The position numbers were made by a program, and so were the translations under genes. A stretch of DNA of 64,000 bases from Chersky-840 sp035604715 (lineage in GTDB: Bacteria; Actinomycetota; Acidimicrobiia; Acidimicrobiales; UBA8190), in NCBI GenBank assembly GCA_963731665.1, contig CAVSWP010000010.1, positions 111,933 through 175,932 of the forward strand, read 5' to 3'. Below the pieces are notes generated by a model. It was not told the DNA's origin. It saw nothing but the letters and a program-made list of their open reading frames with translations, and searched no databases. This document shows, piece by piece, positions 8,311-16,713 of this stretch (positions are counted from its first letter, which is position 1; each line of letters begins with the position of its first letter).

Positions 8311-8898
8311 ATGCGCCATGCCCGTGACGGCGCCACGGTGAGCATCGACCGCTGGGACGATGACCCGGACCTGGGCATGGTCGTCGTCGCCGAGGACGTC
8401 TTGCACAAGCGGGTCGCCGAGCTCGGAGACCAGCTCACCGCCGAGTACGAAGGCCGCCCTCCCCTCCTCGTGGGGGTCCTGAAGGGGGCCTTCGTGTTCA
8501 TGAGCGACCTGGCCCGGGCCATCAGGCTCCCGGTCGAGGTCGACGTCATGGCGGTGGCGTCGTACGGGTCGGCGACGACCACGAGCGGCGTGGTGCGCAT
8601 CGTCAAGGACCTCGACTCCGACCTGACCGACCGCCACGTGCTGGTGGTGGAGGACATCGTCGACAGCGGGCTCACGCTGTCCTATCTGCGCCGCAGCCTC
8701 CTGGCCCGGCGGCCGGCGAGCCTCGAGGTGTGTGCCCTGCTCGTGAAAGAGGGCCGGCAGCGGGCCAAGTTGGACCTGCGCTTCGTGGGGTTCCACATCC
8801 CTCCCGATTTCGTGGTGGGGTACGGGCTCGACGTCGCCGAGCGCTACCGCAACGTTCCCGACATCCGCGTCTACCAGGGCCCGGTCCCCGTTGACTGA
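8311..8898 (+). CDS. hpt: hypoxanthine phosphoribosyltransferase
   Basis: Purine salvage: hypoxanthine (and usually guanine) plus PRPP gives IMP/GMP. 195 aa with the PRPP-binding loop VVEDIVDSG (112-120), LLVGVLKGAFVFMSDL near the start and the C-terminal VGYGLDVAERYRNVPDI signature. ATG 8311 follows tilS by 6 bases; GTG 8338 would give a protein beginning at SIDRWDD and is an acceptable alternative. A TAGTGT hexamer at 8286-8291 could be a promoter inside tilS. Actinobacteria usually have ftsH next; here folE follows directly. Confidence 0.95.
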   Translation: MRHARDGATVSIDRWDDDPDLGMVVVAEDVLHKRVAELGDQLTAEYEGRPPLLVGVLKGAFVFMSDLARAIRLPVEVDVMAVASYGSATTTSGVVRIVKDLDSDLTDRHVLVVEDIVDSGLTLSYLRRSLLARRPASLEVCALLVKEGRQRAKLDLRFVGFHIPPDFVVGYGLDVAERYRNVPDIRVYQGPVPVD

Positions 8899-8910
8899 GC
8901 GAGCGGGCCG

Positions 8911-9480
8911 GTGACCGTCGATCGCGAGCGCGTCGAGCGCCTCGTCGGCGAGCTCCTCGAGGCCATCGGCGAGGACCCCGGCCGCGAAGGCCTGCGAGCC
9001 ACGCCCCGGCGGGTGGCGGCCATGTACGAGGAGCTGTTCGCCGGATCGGACGAGGATCCCGGCAGTTACCTGACGGTGACGTTCGCCGAGGATCACGACG
9101 AGATGGTGATGGTCCGCGACATCCCGTTCGCGTCCTTGTGCGAGCACCACATGGTGCCGTTCATGGGAAAGGTGCACGTGGGCTACATCCCCGGCGACGA
9201 CGGGCGGCTCACGGGCCTGTCGAAGTTGGCCCGGCTGGTCGACGTCTACGCCCATCGCCTGCAGGTCCAGGAGCGGATGACCACGCAGATCGCCGACACC
9301 ATGGAAAAGGTGCTCGCCCCGCGCGGGGTGCTGGTGGTGGTGGAGGCCGAGCACCTGTGCATGTCGATGCGGGGGGTCAAGAAGCCGGGGACCCTCACCA
9401 TCACCTCGGCGGTGCGCGGGCTGTTTCGTGACGACCCCCGGACCAGGGCCGAGGCGATGCAGTACGTGCACGGCCGCTAG
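8911..9480 (+). CDS. folE: GTP cyclohydrolase I
   Basis: First step of tetrahydrofolate synthesis: GTP to 7,8-dihydroneopterin triphosphate. 189 aa, with zinc ligands Cys77 and His80 in SLCEHHMVPF and Cys150 in EHLCMSMRGVKKPG, and the GLSKLARLVD and ALRATPRR-type (GLRATPRRVA) motifs. GTG start 12 bases after the hpt stop. It begins the folate set folE-folP-(phosphatase-like)-folB-folK. Confidence 0.97.
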   Translation: MTVDRERVERLVGELLEAIGEDPGREGLRATPRRVAAMYEELFAGSDEDPGSYLTVTFAEDHDEMVMVRDIPFASLCEHHMVPFMGKVHVGYIPGDDGRLTGLSKLARLVDVYAHRLQVQERMTTQIADTMEKVLAPRGVLVVVEAEHLCMSMRGVKKPGTLTITSAVRGLFRDDPRTRAEAMQYVHGR

Positions 9481-9533
9481 ATCCGTGGTGGCGAGCCCCG
9501 TCGGCGGCGGCTGCCGGCCCCGGGCGGCGGCCC

Positions 9534-9539
9534 TAACCT
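9534..9539 (+). promoter_or_regulatory. -10 hexamer of a leaderless promoter (folP)
   Basis: TAACCT ending 7 bases before ATG 9546, with no ribosome site between. It implies that folP has its own promoter in the 65-base gap after folE. Confidence 0.6.
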
Positions 9540-9545
9540 ACGGGC

Positions 9546-10358
9546 ATGGAGCCTCGGGTGATGGGTGTGATCAACGTCACGCCGGACTCGTTCTCAGACG
9601 GCGGTCTCTATTTCGACCCCGAGCGGGCCGTGGCCCACGGCCTCGAGCTGGCCCGCCAGGGAGCCGACGTGGTGGACGTGGGTGGGGAGTCCAGTCGGCC
9701 CGGGGCCGAGCCGGTGTCCGAGCGCGAGGAGACCAGGCGGGTGGTGCCGGTGATCGAGGCGCTGTCCCCGCATGTGCGGGTGTCGGTCGACACCGTCAAG
9801 CGCGCCGTGGCCGAGGCGGCAATCGCCGCGGGGGCCACCCTGATCAACGACATCTCGGCCTCGCTGTGGCCGGTGGCGGCGGAGGCCGGGGTGGGGTGGG
9901 TGGCCATGCACATGCAGGGCGAGCCCCGCACCATGCAACGCGACCCGCGCTACGACGACGTCGTGGCCGAGGTGGCTGCCTTTTTGCGGGCCCGGGCCGG
10001 CGCCGCCGTCGAGGCGGGGGTGCACGAGGTGTGGGTGGACCCGGGGATCGGCTTCGGCAAGACCGCCGCCCACAACCTGGCCCTGTTGCGCCATCTGCCC
10101 GAGCTGGTAGCGACGGGATTCCCCGTGCTGGTGGGGACGAGTCGCAAGAGCTTCCTGGGCGCGCTGGCCCCCGATCCCTCGGACCGGCCGTCGGACCCCG
10201 GACAGCGGCTTCCGGGGTCCATAGCCACCGCCACGTGGGCCATGCTGGCGGGCGCGTCGATGGTCCGGGTCCACGACGTGGAGAGCGCCCGGCAGGCGGC
10301 CACCCTGGTGGGGGCCACCCGCGTGGCCGAGGCGGGCGCGGCGCTGTGCGATCGATGA
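9546..10358 (+). CDS. folP: dihydropteroate synthase
   Basis: Condenses 6-hydroxymethyl-dihydropterin diphosphate with p-aminobenzoate; target of sulfonamides. 270 aa with MGVINVTPDSFSDGG, the DVGGESSRPGA loop, LINDISA, GIGFGKTAAHNLALL and GTSRKSFLG in the canonical TIM-barrel order. The ATG is set by the -10 hexamer just upstream. Confidence 0.97.
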   Translation: MEPRVMGVINVTPDSFSDGGLYFDPERAVAHGLELARQGADVVDVGGESSRPGAEPVSEREETRRVVPVIEALSPHVRVSVDTVKRAVAEAAIAAGATLINDISASLWPVAAEAGVGWVAMHMQGEPRTMQRDPRYDDVVAEVAAFLRARAGAAVEAGVHEVWVDPGIGFGKTAAHNLALLRHLPELVATGFPVLVGTSRKSFLGALAPDPSDRPSDPGQRLPGSIATATWAMLAGASMVRVHDVESARQAATLVGATRVAEAGAALCDR

Positions 10359-10397
10359 GGCGGTGCGATCGATGAGGACGAGGGTGAGGGTGAAGCC

Positions 10398-10910
10398 GTG
10401 AAAGGGAAGTGGGCGGCGGGGATCCCCCCGCGCAACTTCACGTGGATCGTGAAGGACCAGCTGGCGGTGAGCGAGCGGCCGGGAGGCTTCGCGCCGCACC
10501 ACCGCCGGGTGCGCCGCCAGGAAGAGATCATCTGGCTGCGCGTGCAGGGCTTCAACCGGGTGGTGTCGTTGCTGCCCTCGCCGCACAACCTGGCCGCCTA
10601 CGACGAGGGGGAGCTGGTGTGGTCGCACTTCCCGCTCTCCTCGACGGGTGACGTGCGAGAGACCCTGCTCGACGTCTACCGCAACATCGACACGTGGATG
10701 CGCGCCGGTGAACGTCTCCTCGTGCACCAAGAGGAGCTCGGGGACCGGGTCATGGGCGTGGTGTCGGGGTATCTGCTGTGGAGCGCCCGGCTGCCCGGAG
10801 GCCCGCAGGCCGTCGCCGTGGTGGAGCGGCTCATCGGCCACCCCATGGGGCCTCCGGGACTGGACATGGTGGCCCGGGCCTCGGAGCTCGGCGTCGCCGG
10901 CGCCACCTGA
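10398..10910 (+). CDS. dual-specificity-phosphatase-like protein lacking the catalytic cysteine
   Basis: 170 aa in the middle of the folate genes. The segment from residue 45 reads like a dual-specificity phosphatase: IIWLRVQGFNRVVSLLPS, then HFPLSSTGDVRETLLDVY, then the loop region LLVHQEELGDRVMGVVSGYL where active enzymes have VHCx5R followed by a helix. Here the cysteine is glutamine (HQEELGDR) while the arginine is kept. I therefore call it a phosphatase fold without phosphatase chemistry. Its position suggests a link to removal of phosphates from dihydroneopterin triphosphate (no separate enzyme for this step is visible) or a pterin-binding role; both are inference. GTG start, no strong ribosome site. 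Confidence 0.65.
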   Translation: MKGKWAAGIPPRNFTWIVKDQLAVSERPGGFAPHHRRVRRQEEIIWLRVQGFNRVVSLLPSPHNLAAYDEGELVWSHFPLSSTGDVRETLLDVYRNIDTWMRAGERLLVHQEELGDRVMGVVSGYLLWSARLPGGPQAVAVVERLIGHPMGPPGLDMVARASELGVAGAT

Positions 10911-10927
10911 GCGCTTCGTTGGGCGGC

Positions 10928-11332
10928 GTGGTGGAGGGCGGCGCCGTCTTCGCGGGGGATCGTGTCGAGGTGCGGGGACTGCGCGTCGACGGGGTGCACG
11001 GGGTCCTGGCCGAGGAGCGCACCACGGCGCAGCCCTTCGAGGTCGACCTCGACCTGTACCTCGACACCGCGCCGGCGGCGTCGACCGACGATCTCGCCCG
11101 CACCGCCGACTACGCGGCCGCCGTCGATCGCACCGTGGCGGTCATCACCGGCCCACCGCATCTCCTGCTCGAGTCCCTGGCCGGGGCCGTGGCCCAGCGC
11201 GTGCTCGAAGACCCGCGTGTCGACGCCGTCACGGTGACGGTGCGCAAGCTGCGTCCCCCGTTGGCCCCCGAGGTCGCCTCCACCGGGGTGCGCGTCCATC
11301 GCCGCCGCCCCGGCCAGGCCCGGCCCGGGTAG
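10928..11332 (+). CDS. folB: dihydroneopterin aldolase
   Basis: Cleaves dihydroneopterin to 6-hydroxymethyl-dihydropterin and glycolaldehyde. 134 aa, with VEVRGLRVDGVHGVLAEER at the start (the conserved active-site Glu in GVLAEE), TADYAAAVD, and LLESLAGAVAQRVL, all typical of FolB. Two successive GTG codons (10928, 10931) can start it. It is followed after 7 bases by folK, its functional successor. Confidence 0.92.
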   Translation: MVEGGAVFAGDRVEVRGLRVDGVHGVLAEERTTAQPFEVDLDLYLDTAPAASTDDLARTADYAAAVDRTVAVITGPPHLLLESLAGAVAQRVLEDPRVDAVTVTVRKLRPPLAPEVASTGVRVHRRRPGQARPG

Positions 11333-11339
11333 GTGGGCG

Positions 11340-11801
11340 ATGGCGCGCGCCTTTGTCGGCCTCGGCTCCAATCTCGGTGACCGCCAGGCCGAGCTGGGCC
11401 GGGCCGTCGACGGCCTCCCCGGCGTGGTGGCGGTGTCGCGGCTGTACGAGACCGAGCCGGTGGGAGGTCCGCGGGGCCAGGACCCCTACCTGAACGTGGT
11501 GGTCGAGCTCGACACCGAGCTCGGGCCCCGGGCCCTGCTGGACGTGGCCCGGGGGCTGGAGGCGGCGGCGGGACGGGAGCGCACGGTGCGGTGGGGGCCG
11601 CGCACCTTGGACGTCGACGTGCTGTTGGTGGGCGACGAAGTGGTCGACGACGACGACCTCGTGGTCCCGCACCCCCGCATGTGGCAGCGACGGTTCGTGG
11701 TGGCGCCGCTGGCCGAGCTCGCCCCCGAGCTCGTCCCCGCCGAGGCCCTCCGAGGGGCTGGTGGGGAGGTCCAGGTGGTGGGTAGACTGGCCGCGTACTG
11801 A
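11340..11801 (+). CDS. folK: 2-amino-4-hydroxy-6-hydroxymethyldihydropteridine pyrophosphokinase
   Basis: Transfers pyrophosphate from ATP to 6-hydroxymethyl-dihydropterin, giving the FolP substrate. 153 aa with FVGLGSNLGDR, SRLYETEPVGG, YLNVVVEL, the RWGPRTLDVDVLL metal/ATP signature and VVPHPRMWQRRFVVAPLAEL. Only a 7-base gap from folB. A TAGACT hexamer at 11783-11788 inside its 3' end may drive the next gene. Confidence 0.96.
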   Translation: MARAFVGLGSNLGDRQAELGRAVDGLPGVVAVSRLYETEPVGGPRGQDPYLNVVVELDTELGPRALLDVARGLEAAAGRERTVRWGPRTLDVDVLLVGDEVVDDDDLVVPHPRMWQRRFVVAPLAELAPELVPAEALRGAGGEVQVVGRLAAY

Positions 11802-11861
11802 TCCGATCGCCTGGAGCGACCGGCACCCTCGGTGAGGGGCTGGAGCGCAGAGAGGGGTCTG

Positions 11862-13637
11862 GTGACAACTGTCAGACTGATCGGTCCGGGAAGGGCCGGT
11901 CGTTCACTGGCGGCGGCCTTGGCCGACGCCGGATGCGATGTCCGGGAGGTGTTGTCGCGCCGCCACGAGTTGGCGCAGGCCGCCCGGGGCGTCGACGTCC
12001 TGGTGATCGCCACGCCCGACTCGGTCATCGCCCGGGTCGCCGCGCAGGTCGTGCCCGTGCCCGGCACCGTGGTGGTGCACCTGTCGGGGGCGCTCGGCCT
12101 CGATGTGCTGTCCCCGCATCCCCGGCGGGCGTCGTTGCACCCGCTCGTGCCCCTGCCCTCACCCGAGGTCGGCCGGGTGCGCCTGCGTAGCGGGATCACC
12201 TTCGCCGTGGCCGGAGAGCCCGTGGCCGCCGAGCTGGCCCGCTTGCTCGGTGGCACGGTGGTGGCCGTCGACGACGAGCACCGCGCCGCCTACCACGCCG
12301 CGGCGTGCATCGCCTCGAACCACCTGGTGGCGCTCATGGGCCAGGTCGAGCGGGTGGCGACGTCGGCGGGGCTCGACCTCGACGCCTTCCTGGGCCTGGC
12401 CCGTGCCGCGCTCACCGACGTGGCCGAGCTGGGGCCGACCTCGGCGCTGACCGGCCCGGCGGCGCGCGGCGACGACGCCACCCTCGAGCGTCACCGCACG
12501 ACGCTGGAGCCCTCCGAGCTCCCCGGCTACGAGGCCGGGGTGGCCCTGGCCCGTCGACTGGCGTCGGATGGCCGGACCGAGGAACGGGCCCGAAACCGTC
12601 CGGCGCGCGCCGGCCAGTCCCGCCCGGCCGGAGTCACTTCGTCGCGGGCCACGTCGGCCCGAGCCGCATCGGCCCAGAGCACGGCCCTGCCTACGGGCCG
12701 CCGGGCCCGGCGGGCGGGAGGCATGCGGGTGGTGACGTCGGCCAAGGAGTTCTCCGACCTTCTCGAGACCCAGCGCGCCCTGGGGCGCAGCGTGGGCCTG
12801 GTGCCCACCATGGGGGCGCTGCACGACGGGCACCGGTCGCTCATCGAGCGGGCCGCCGCGCAGTGCGACGTTGTGGCCGTGACGGTGTTCGTCAATCCGC
12901 TGCAGTTCAACGACGCGCGCGATCTGGCCGCCTACCCGCGCGACCTCGAGGGCGACGCCGCCGTGGCCCGATCGGCGGGGGCGTCGGTGGTGTTCGCGCC
13001 GTCGGTGCAGGAGATGTACGGCGCCCAGCCGGCCGCCATGGCGTCGAGCGTCCATGTCGAGGGCGTGAGCGAAGGGCTCGAAGGCGGCTCGCGCCCCGGG
13101 CACTTCGACGGGGTGGCCACGGTGGTGGCCAAGTTGTTCTCGCTGTCGGGTCGCTGCCGGGCGTACTTCGGCGAGAAGGACTACCAGCAGCTGGCCGTGG
13201 TCCGCCGCATGGTGGACGACCTGTCGATGCCGGTGACCGTGGTGGGGTGTCCGACGGTGCGCGAGCTCGACGGGCTGGCGTTGTCGAGTCGCAACACCCG
13301 GCTGTCGACCGACGAGCGCCACGGCGCGCTGGCCCTGTGGCGTGCCCTGCGCGCCGGGCGCGCCTGCGTGGAGCGCGGCGAGCGCGACCCCGGTCGGGTG
13401 GGCGCCGCCATGATGGCGGTGCTCACCGGCGAGCCCCTCGTCACGCCCGACTATGTCGCCGTGGTGGACCCCCAGTCCCTGCGGTGCCCGCCCGAGGTGC
13501 GCGGCGAGGTGCGCCTCCTGGTGGCGGCGCGCGTGGGCGAGGTCAGGCTCATCGACAACGACAGCGCCCGCGGGGCGGGCGGCGCCGTGGGCGGCGGGGA
13601 GGATCTCGTGTTGGTCAACACCGGAGAGGAGCGCTGA
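11862..13637 (+). CDS. panC: fusion of Rossmann/DUF2520 (ketopantoate-reductase-like) protein and pantothenate synthetase
   Basis: One uninterrupted 591-aa frame carries two proteins that are separate neighbours in many actinobacteria. Residues 1-235: Rossmann start LIGPGRAGRSLAAAL, IATPDSVIA, HLSGALG, SLHPLVPLP, then a helical DUF2520 part (YHAAACIASNHLVALM). Residues 236-287: Arg/Ala/Ser-rich linker. Residues 288-591: complete PanC with VPTMGALHDGHRSLI, VFVNPLQF, YFGEKDYQQL and LSSRNTRL. PanC joins pantoate to beta-alanine, which panD makes next door; DUF2520 resembles the enzyme that would make pantoate. The GTG at 11862 follows AGAGGGG. An internal ATG at 12723 has GGGAGG only one base away, too close to be a good ribosome site, so a separate PanC product is doubtful. 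Confidence 0.9.
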   Translation: MTTVRLIGPGRAGRSLAAALADAGCDVREVLSRRHELAQAARGVDVLVIATPDSVIARVAAQVVPVPGTVVVHLSGALGLDVLSPHPRRASLHPLVPLPSPEVGRVRLRSGITFAVAGEPVAAELARLLGGTVVAVDDEHRAAYHAAACIASNHLVALMGQVERVATSAGLDLDAFLGLARAALTDVAELGPTSALTGPAARGDDATLERHRTTLEPSELPGYEAGVALARRLASDGRTEERARNRPARAGQSRPAGVTSSRATSARAASAQSTALPTGRRARRAGGMRVVTSAKEFSDLLETQRALGRSVGLVPTMGALHDGHRSLIERAAAQCDVVAVTVFVNPLQFNDARDLAAYPRDLEGDAAVARSAGASVVFAPSVQEMYGAQPAAMASSVHVEGVSEGLEGGSRPGHFDGVATVVAKLFSLSGRCRAYFGEKDYQQLAVVRRMVDDLSMPVTVVGCPTVRELDGLALSSRNTRLSTDERHGALALWRALRAGRACVERGERDPGRVGAAMMAVLTGEPLVTPDYVAVVDPQSLRCPPEVRGEVRLLVAARVGEVRLIDNDSARGAGGAVGGGEDLVLVNTGEER

Positions 13638-13638
13638 G

Positions 13639-14031
13639 ATGCGCCGGCGGATGATGAAGTCGAAGATCCACCGGGCCACGGTGACCGACGCCAACCTCGA
13701 CTACGTCGGTTCCATCAGCCTCGATCCCGAGTTGATGGCGTTGGCCGACATCCTCGAGTACGAACAGGTGACGGTGCTCGACATCGACAACGGGGCCCGC
13801 TTCGAGACCTACGCCATCGTGGGTGGGCCCGGTGAGGTGTGCCTCAACGGGGCCGCGGCGCGGCTGGTGCACCGGGGCGACAAGGTGATCGTCATCACCT
13901 ACGCCGACTACGAGGCGGCCGAGCTGGCCGGGTTCGAGCCCACCGTGGTCCACGTGGACGCCGCCAACGCCGTGGTGGACCACACCCGGGCGCGCCTGCA
14001 CGACGCCTTGCGCCCGGCCGTCTCGGGCTGA
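13639..14031 (+). CDS. panD: aspartate 1-decarboxylase
   Basis: Makes beta-alanine for pantothenate through a self-generated pyruvoyl group. With this ATG (GGAGAGGAG 7 bases upstream) the processing site is Gly24-Ser25 in DYVGSISLD and the key lysine is Lys9, exactly the canonical numbering, which confirms the start. 130 aa. ANGARFETY-type motif appears as DNGARFETY; GAAARLVHRGDKVIVI follows. It begins one base after the panC stop. Confidence 0.97.
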   Translation: MRRRMMKSKIHRATVTDANLDYVGSISLDPELMALADILEYEQVTVLDIDNGARFETYAIVGGPGEVCLNGAAARLVHRGDKVIVITYADYEAAELAGFEPTVVHVDAANAVVDHTRARLHDALRPAVSG

Positions 14032-14067
14032 GCCACGGCGCCCGGCGCAGGGTTCGGGGCGCCACGG

Positions 14068-15774
14068 GTGAAGCTCGACGTCCTCGTGCTGGGCTCGGGC
14101 GTGGCCGGCCTCTCGGCGGTGGTCCGCCTGGCCACTCCGGCCGGCCTGCGGGTGGGCGTGCTCACCAAGGCCGACCTGGCCCAGTCGACGACGCGCTGGG
14201 CCCAGGGGGGGATCGCGGCGGCGGTAGGGGGCGACGAGGACTCCACCGACCTCCATCTCGCCGACACCCTGGCGGCGGGAGCCGGGCTCTGTGACGTCGA
14301 CGCCGTCCGGGTGCTGGTGGACGAGGGGCCCCGCCGGGTCGACGAGCTGATCGCCCTGGGGGCGGTGTTCGACCGCGAGGCGGGCGGGGACCTGGCCCTG
14401 GCCCGTGAAGGTGGGCACTCCACCGCCCGTGTCCTGCACGCCGGGGGGGCGGCCACCGGGGCCGAGGTGGAACGGGCGCTCGTGTCGGCCGTGCGGCGCA
14501 GCGCGGCCGCCGTGCTCGAGCGGTGGTTCGCCGTCGACCTGATCGTCGAGGGCGGTCGGTGCGTGGGCGTGAAGGCGCTCGACCCCGAGGGCGTGCTCGA
14601 GGACGTCCGGGCCACGCAGGTGGTGCTGGCCACCGGGGGCGCGGGCCAGCTCTACGCCGTGACCACCAACCCGCCCGAGGCCACCGGCGACGGCGTCGCC
14701 ATGGCACTGCGCGCCGGGGTCCCGGTGGCCGATGTCGAGTTCTTCCAGTTCCACCCCACGGCGCTGCACCATCCCGCCATGCCCCGTCCACTGTTGTCCG
14801 AGGCGTTGCGCGGGCACGGGGCGCTGCTGCGCGACGCCCGGGGCGAGCGCTTCGTCGACGAGCTGGCGGCGCGCGACGTGGTCAGCCGGGCCATGGCCGA
14901 CCGCATGGCGGCCCAGGGTGTCGGGTACCTGTGGCTGGACGCCACCGGGCTCGAGGCCTTTGACGAGAGGTTCCCGACGGTGGCGGCTTCGTTGCACACC
15001 GCCGGGCTCGACCCCGCCGTGGACTGGCTGCCGATCGCCCCGGCGGCGCACTACCTCTCGGGTGGGGTGGTGACCGACCTCGACGGGGCCAGCGCCGTGC
15101 CCGGGTTGTGGGCGGTGGGAGAGGTGGCCTGCACCGGTGTGCACGGGGCCAATCGCCTGGCGTCGAACTCGTTGCTGGAGGGGATGGTGTTCGGGGCCCG
15201 GCTGGCCGAGGCCATCGCCTCGGGTGCCGACGGGCCCGGCGACAGCGGGGTCATGCGGGCCCTGTCGGCACCGTCCGGTGACGTCCCGCCGGGGGAGATC
15301 GCCTGCGTGGACATCGACGCCGGGGCGTCCGGTGCGGCTGTCGACGCCGTCGGCACCGAGGCCTCCCCGGCGACAGTCACCCACGGCGGGGCCGGGGGCG
15401 AGGCGTTCGACGTCGCCAAGCTCCGGGAGCATCTGCAGCGGGCCATGATCGAGGGCGCCGGGGTGCTGCGGTCTCCCGAGTCGTTGGCCACCGCCGCGGC
15501 CGAGGTCCGGTTCGTGGCCGACCACGTGCACGACGGTGGCGCGGCGCGTGGCCAGGGGCACACCGGCCGGGGCCGACGGGCGACGGGCGAGCTCGCCAAC
15601 CTCGTGACGGTGGCCGGCGCGCTGCTGCGCGCCGCGTGGCTGCGCGAGGAGACCCGGGGAGCCCACGCCCGGCGGGACTTCCCCGAGGCGCGCCCGCAGT
15701 GGCGTCGACGGATCGTGCAGCGCGCCGTGGCCGAGGCCGCCACACCGGCCGGGGCTCCCGGGGGCCGACCGTGA
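14068..15774 (+). CDS. nadB: L-aspartate oxidase
   Basis: FAD enzyme that oxidises aspartate to iminoaspartate for NAD synthesis; 568 aa. FAD-binding start VLVLGSGVAGLSA, STTRWAQGGIAAAV, REGGHSTARVLHAGG, VVLATGGAGQLYAVTTNP, FHPTALHHP, the substrate arginine region GHGALLRDARGERF, and AVGEVACTGVHGANRLASNSLLEG. The C-terminal helical domain is of normal size. GTG start. nadC overlaps by four bases. I see no nadA in the window. Confidence 0.97.
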   Translation: MKLDVLVLGSGVAGLSAVVRLATPAGLRVGVLTKADLAQSTTRWAQGGIAAAVGGDEDSTDLHLADTLAAGAGLCDVDAVRVLVDEGPRRVDELIALGAVFDREAGGDLALAREGGHSTARVLHAGGAATGAEVERALVSAVRRSAAAVLERWFAVDLIVEGGRCVGVKALDPEGVLEDVRATQVVLATGGAGQLYAVTTNPPEATGDGVAMALRAGVPVADVEFFQFHPTALHHPAMPRPLLSEALRGHGALLRDARGERFVDELAARDVVSRAMADRMAAQGVGYLWLDATGLEAFDERFPTVAASLHTAGLDPAVDWLPIAPAAHYLSGGVVTDLDGASAVPGLWAVGEVACTGVHGANRLASNSLLEGMVFGARLAEAIASGADGPGDSGVMRALSAPSGDVPPGEIACVDIDAGASGAAVDAVGTEASPATVTHGGAGGEAFDVAKLREHLQRAMIEGAGVLRSPESLATAAAEVRFVADHVHDGGAARGQGHTGRGRRATGELANLVTVAGALLRAAWLREETRGAHARRDFPEARPQWRRRIVQRAVAEAATPAGAPGGRP

Positions 15775-16712
15775 GCGCCCCGTGGGGGGAGCACCTCGGC
15801 ACGGGCGACGCCGGTGGGCTGCTCGACGCCTGGCCGTCCTCGGGGCCGCCCGACCCGCCCGCCGCCGCCGTGCGCGAGGCGGTGGCCCGGGCCCTGGCCG
15901 AGGACGTGGGCCCGCTCGGGGACCTGACCGCCATGCTGGTGCCCGACACCCAGAGAGGACGGGCGCACGTGGTGGCGCGCGCCGACGGGGTGGCGGCGGG
16001 ACGCCTGTGCGCCCTCGAGACCTTCGCCCAGGTCGACCCCGCCCTGGCGGTGGACTGGAGGGTGCCCGACGGAGGGTGGTTGGCGCCGGGGTCGGTGCTC
16101 GCCGAAGTGTCGGGCCCCATGCGCTCGATCCTCACCGCCGAGCGCACCGCGCTCAATTTCCTTTGTCATCTCTCGGGAATCGCCACGCTGACGCGGGGCT
16201 TCGTCGACGCCGTGGCCCAGGCCAACCCGGCGACCCGGGTGCTCGACACGAGGAAGACCACCCCCGGCCTGCGCGCCCTGGAGAAGGCGGCGGTACGCGC
16301 CGGCGGGGGGTGGAACCACCGCGCCGGGCTGTCCGACGCCGTGCTGGTGAAGGACAACCACCTGGGCTCGCTGGCCATAGCCGAGGCGGTGGCCCTGGCC
16401 CGGCGCTGGTGGCCGGGGCGCATGGTGGAGGTGGAGTGCGACGAGATCGAGCAGGTGGTCGAGGCCGTCGAAGCCGGCGCCACCGCGGTACTGCTCGACA
16501 ACATGACGCCCTCGCAGGTCTCGCAGTGCGTGGCGCTGGTCAGGGCCCGCACCGCCGACGCGCCCGGCCGGGTGCTGGTGGAGGCGTCGGGCGGGGTGAC
16601 CATCGACAACGCCCCGGCCTTCGCCGCCGCCGGCGCCGATCTGATCTCGGTGGGGGCCCTCACCCACTCGGCGCCGGTGCTCGATCTCGGTCTCGACCTC
16701 GTGGAGGACTGA
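15771..16712 (+). CDS. nadC: nicotinate-nucleotide pyrophosphorylase (quinolinate phosphoribosyltransferase)
   Basis: Converts quinolinate and PRPP to nicotinate mononucleotide. 313 aa with EDVGPLGDLTA, ALNFLCHLSGIAT, RVLDTRKTTPGLRALEK (catalytic Lys), HRAGLSDAVLVKDNH and a C-terminal VEASGGVTIDNAPAFAAAGAD. GTG start inside the nadB stop (GTGA). The upstream open frame from 15636 runs inside nadB and is not needed. Confidence 0.97.
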   Translation: MSAPWGEHLGTGDAGGLLDAWPSSGPPDPPAAAVREAVARALAEDVGPLGDLTAMLVPDTQRGRAHVVARADGVAAGRLCALETFAQVDPALAVDWRVPDGGWLAPGSVLAEVSGPMRSILTAERTALNFLCHLSGIATLTRGFVDAVAQANPATRVLDTRKTTPGLRALEKAAVRAGGGWNHRAGLSDAVLVKDNHLGSLAIAEAVALARRWWPGRMVEVECDEIEQVVEAVEAGATAVLLDNMTPSQVSQCVALVRARTADAPGRVLVEASGGVTIDNAPAFAAAGADLISVGALTHSAPVLDLGLDLVED

Positions 16713-16713
16713 C

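Noticed and set aside
12723..13637. Separate panC gene starting at the internal ATG
   Set aside because: The upstream frame is open with no stop, and the GGGAGG is only one base from the ATG. I report a fusion; a secondary internal start is not excluded.
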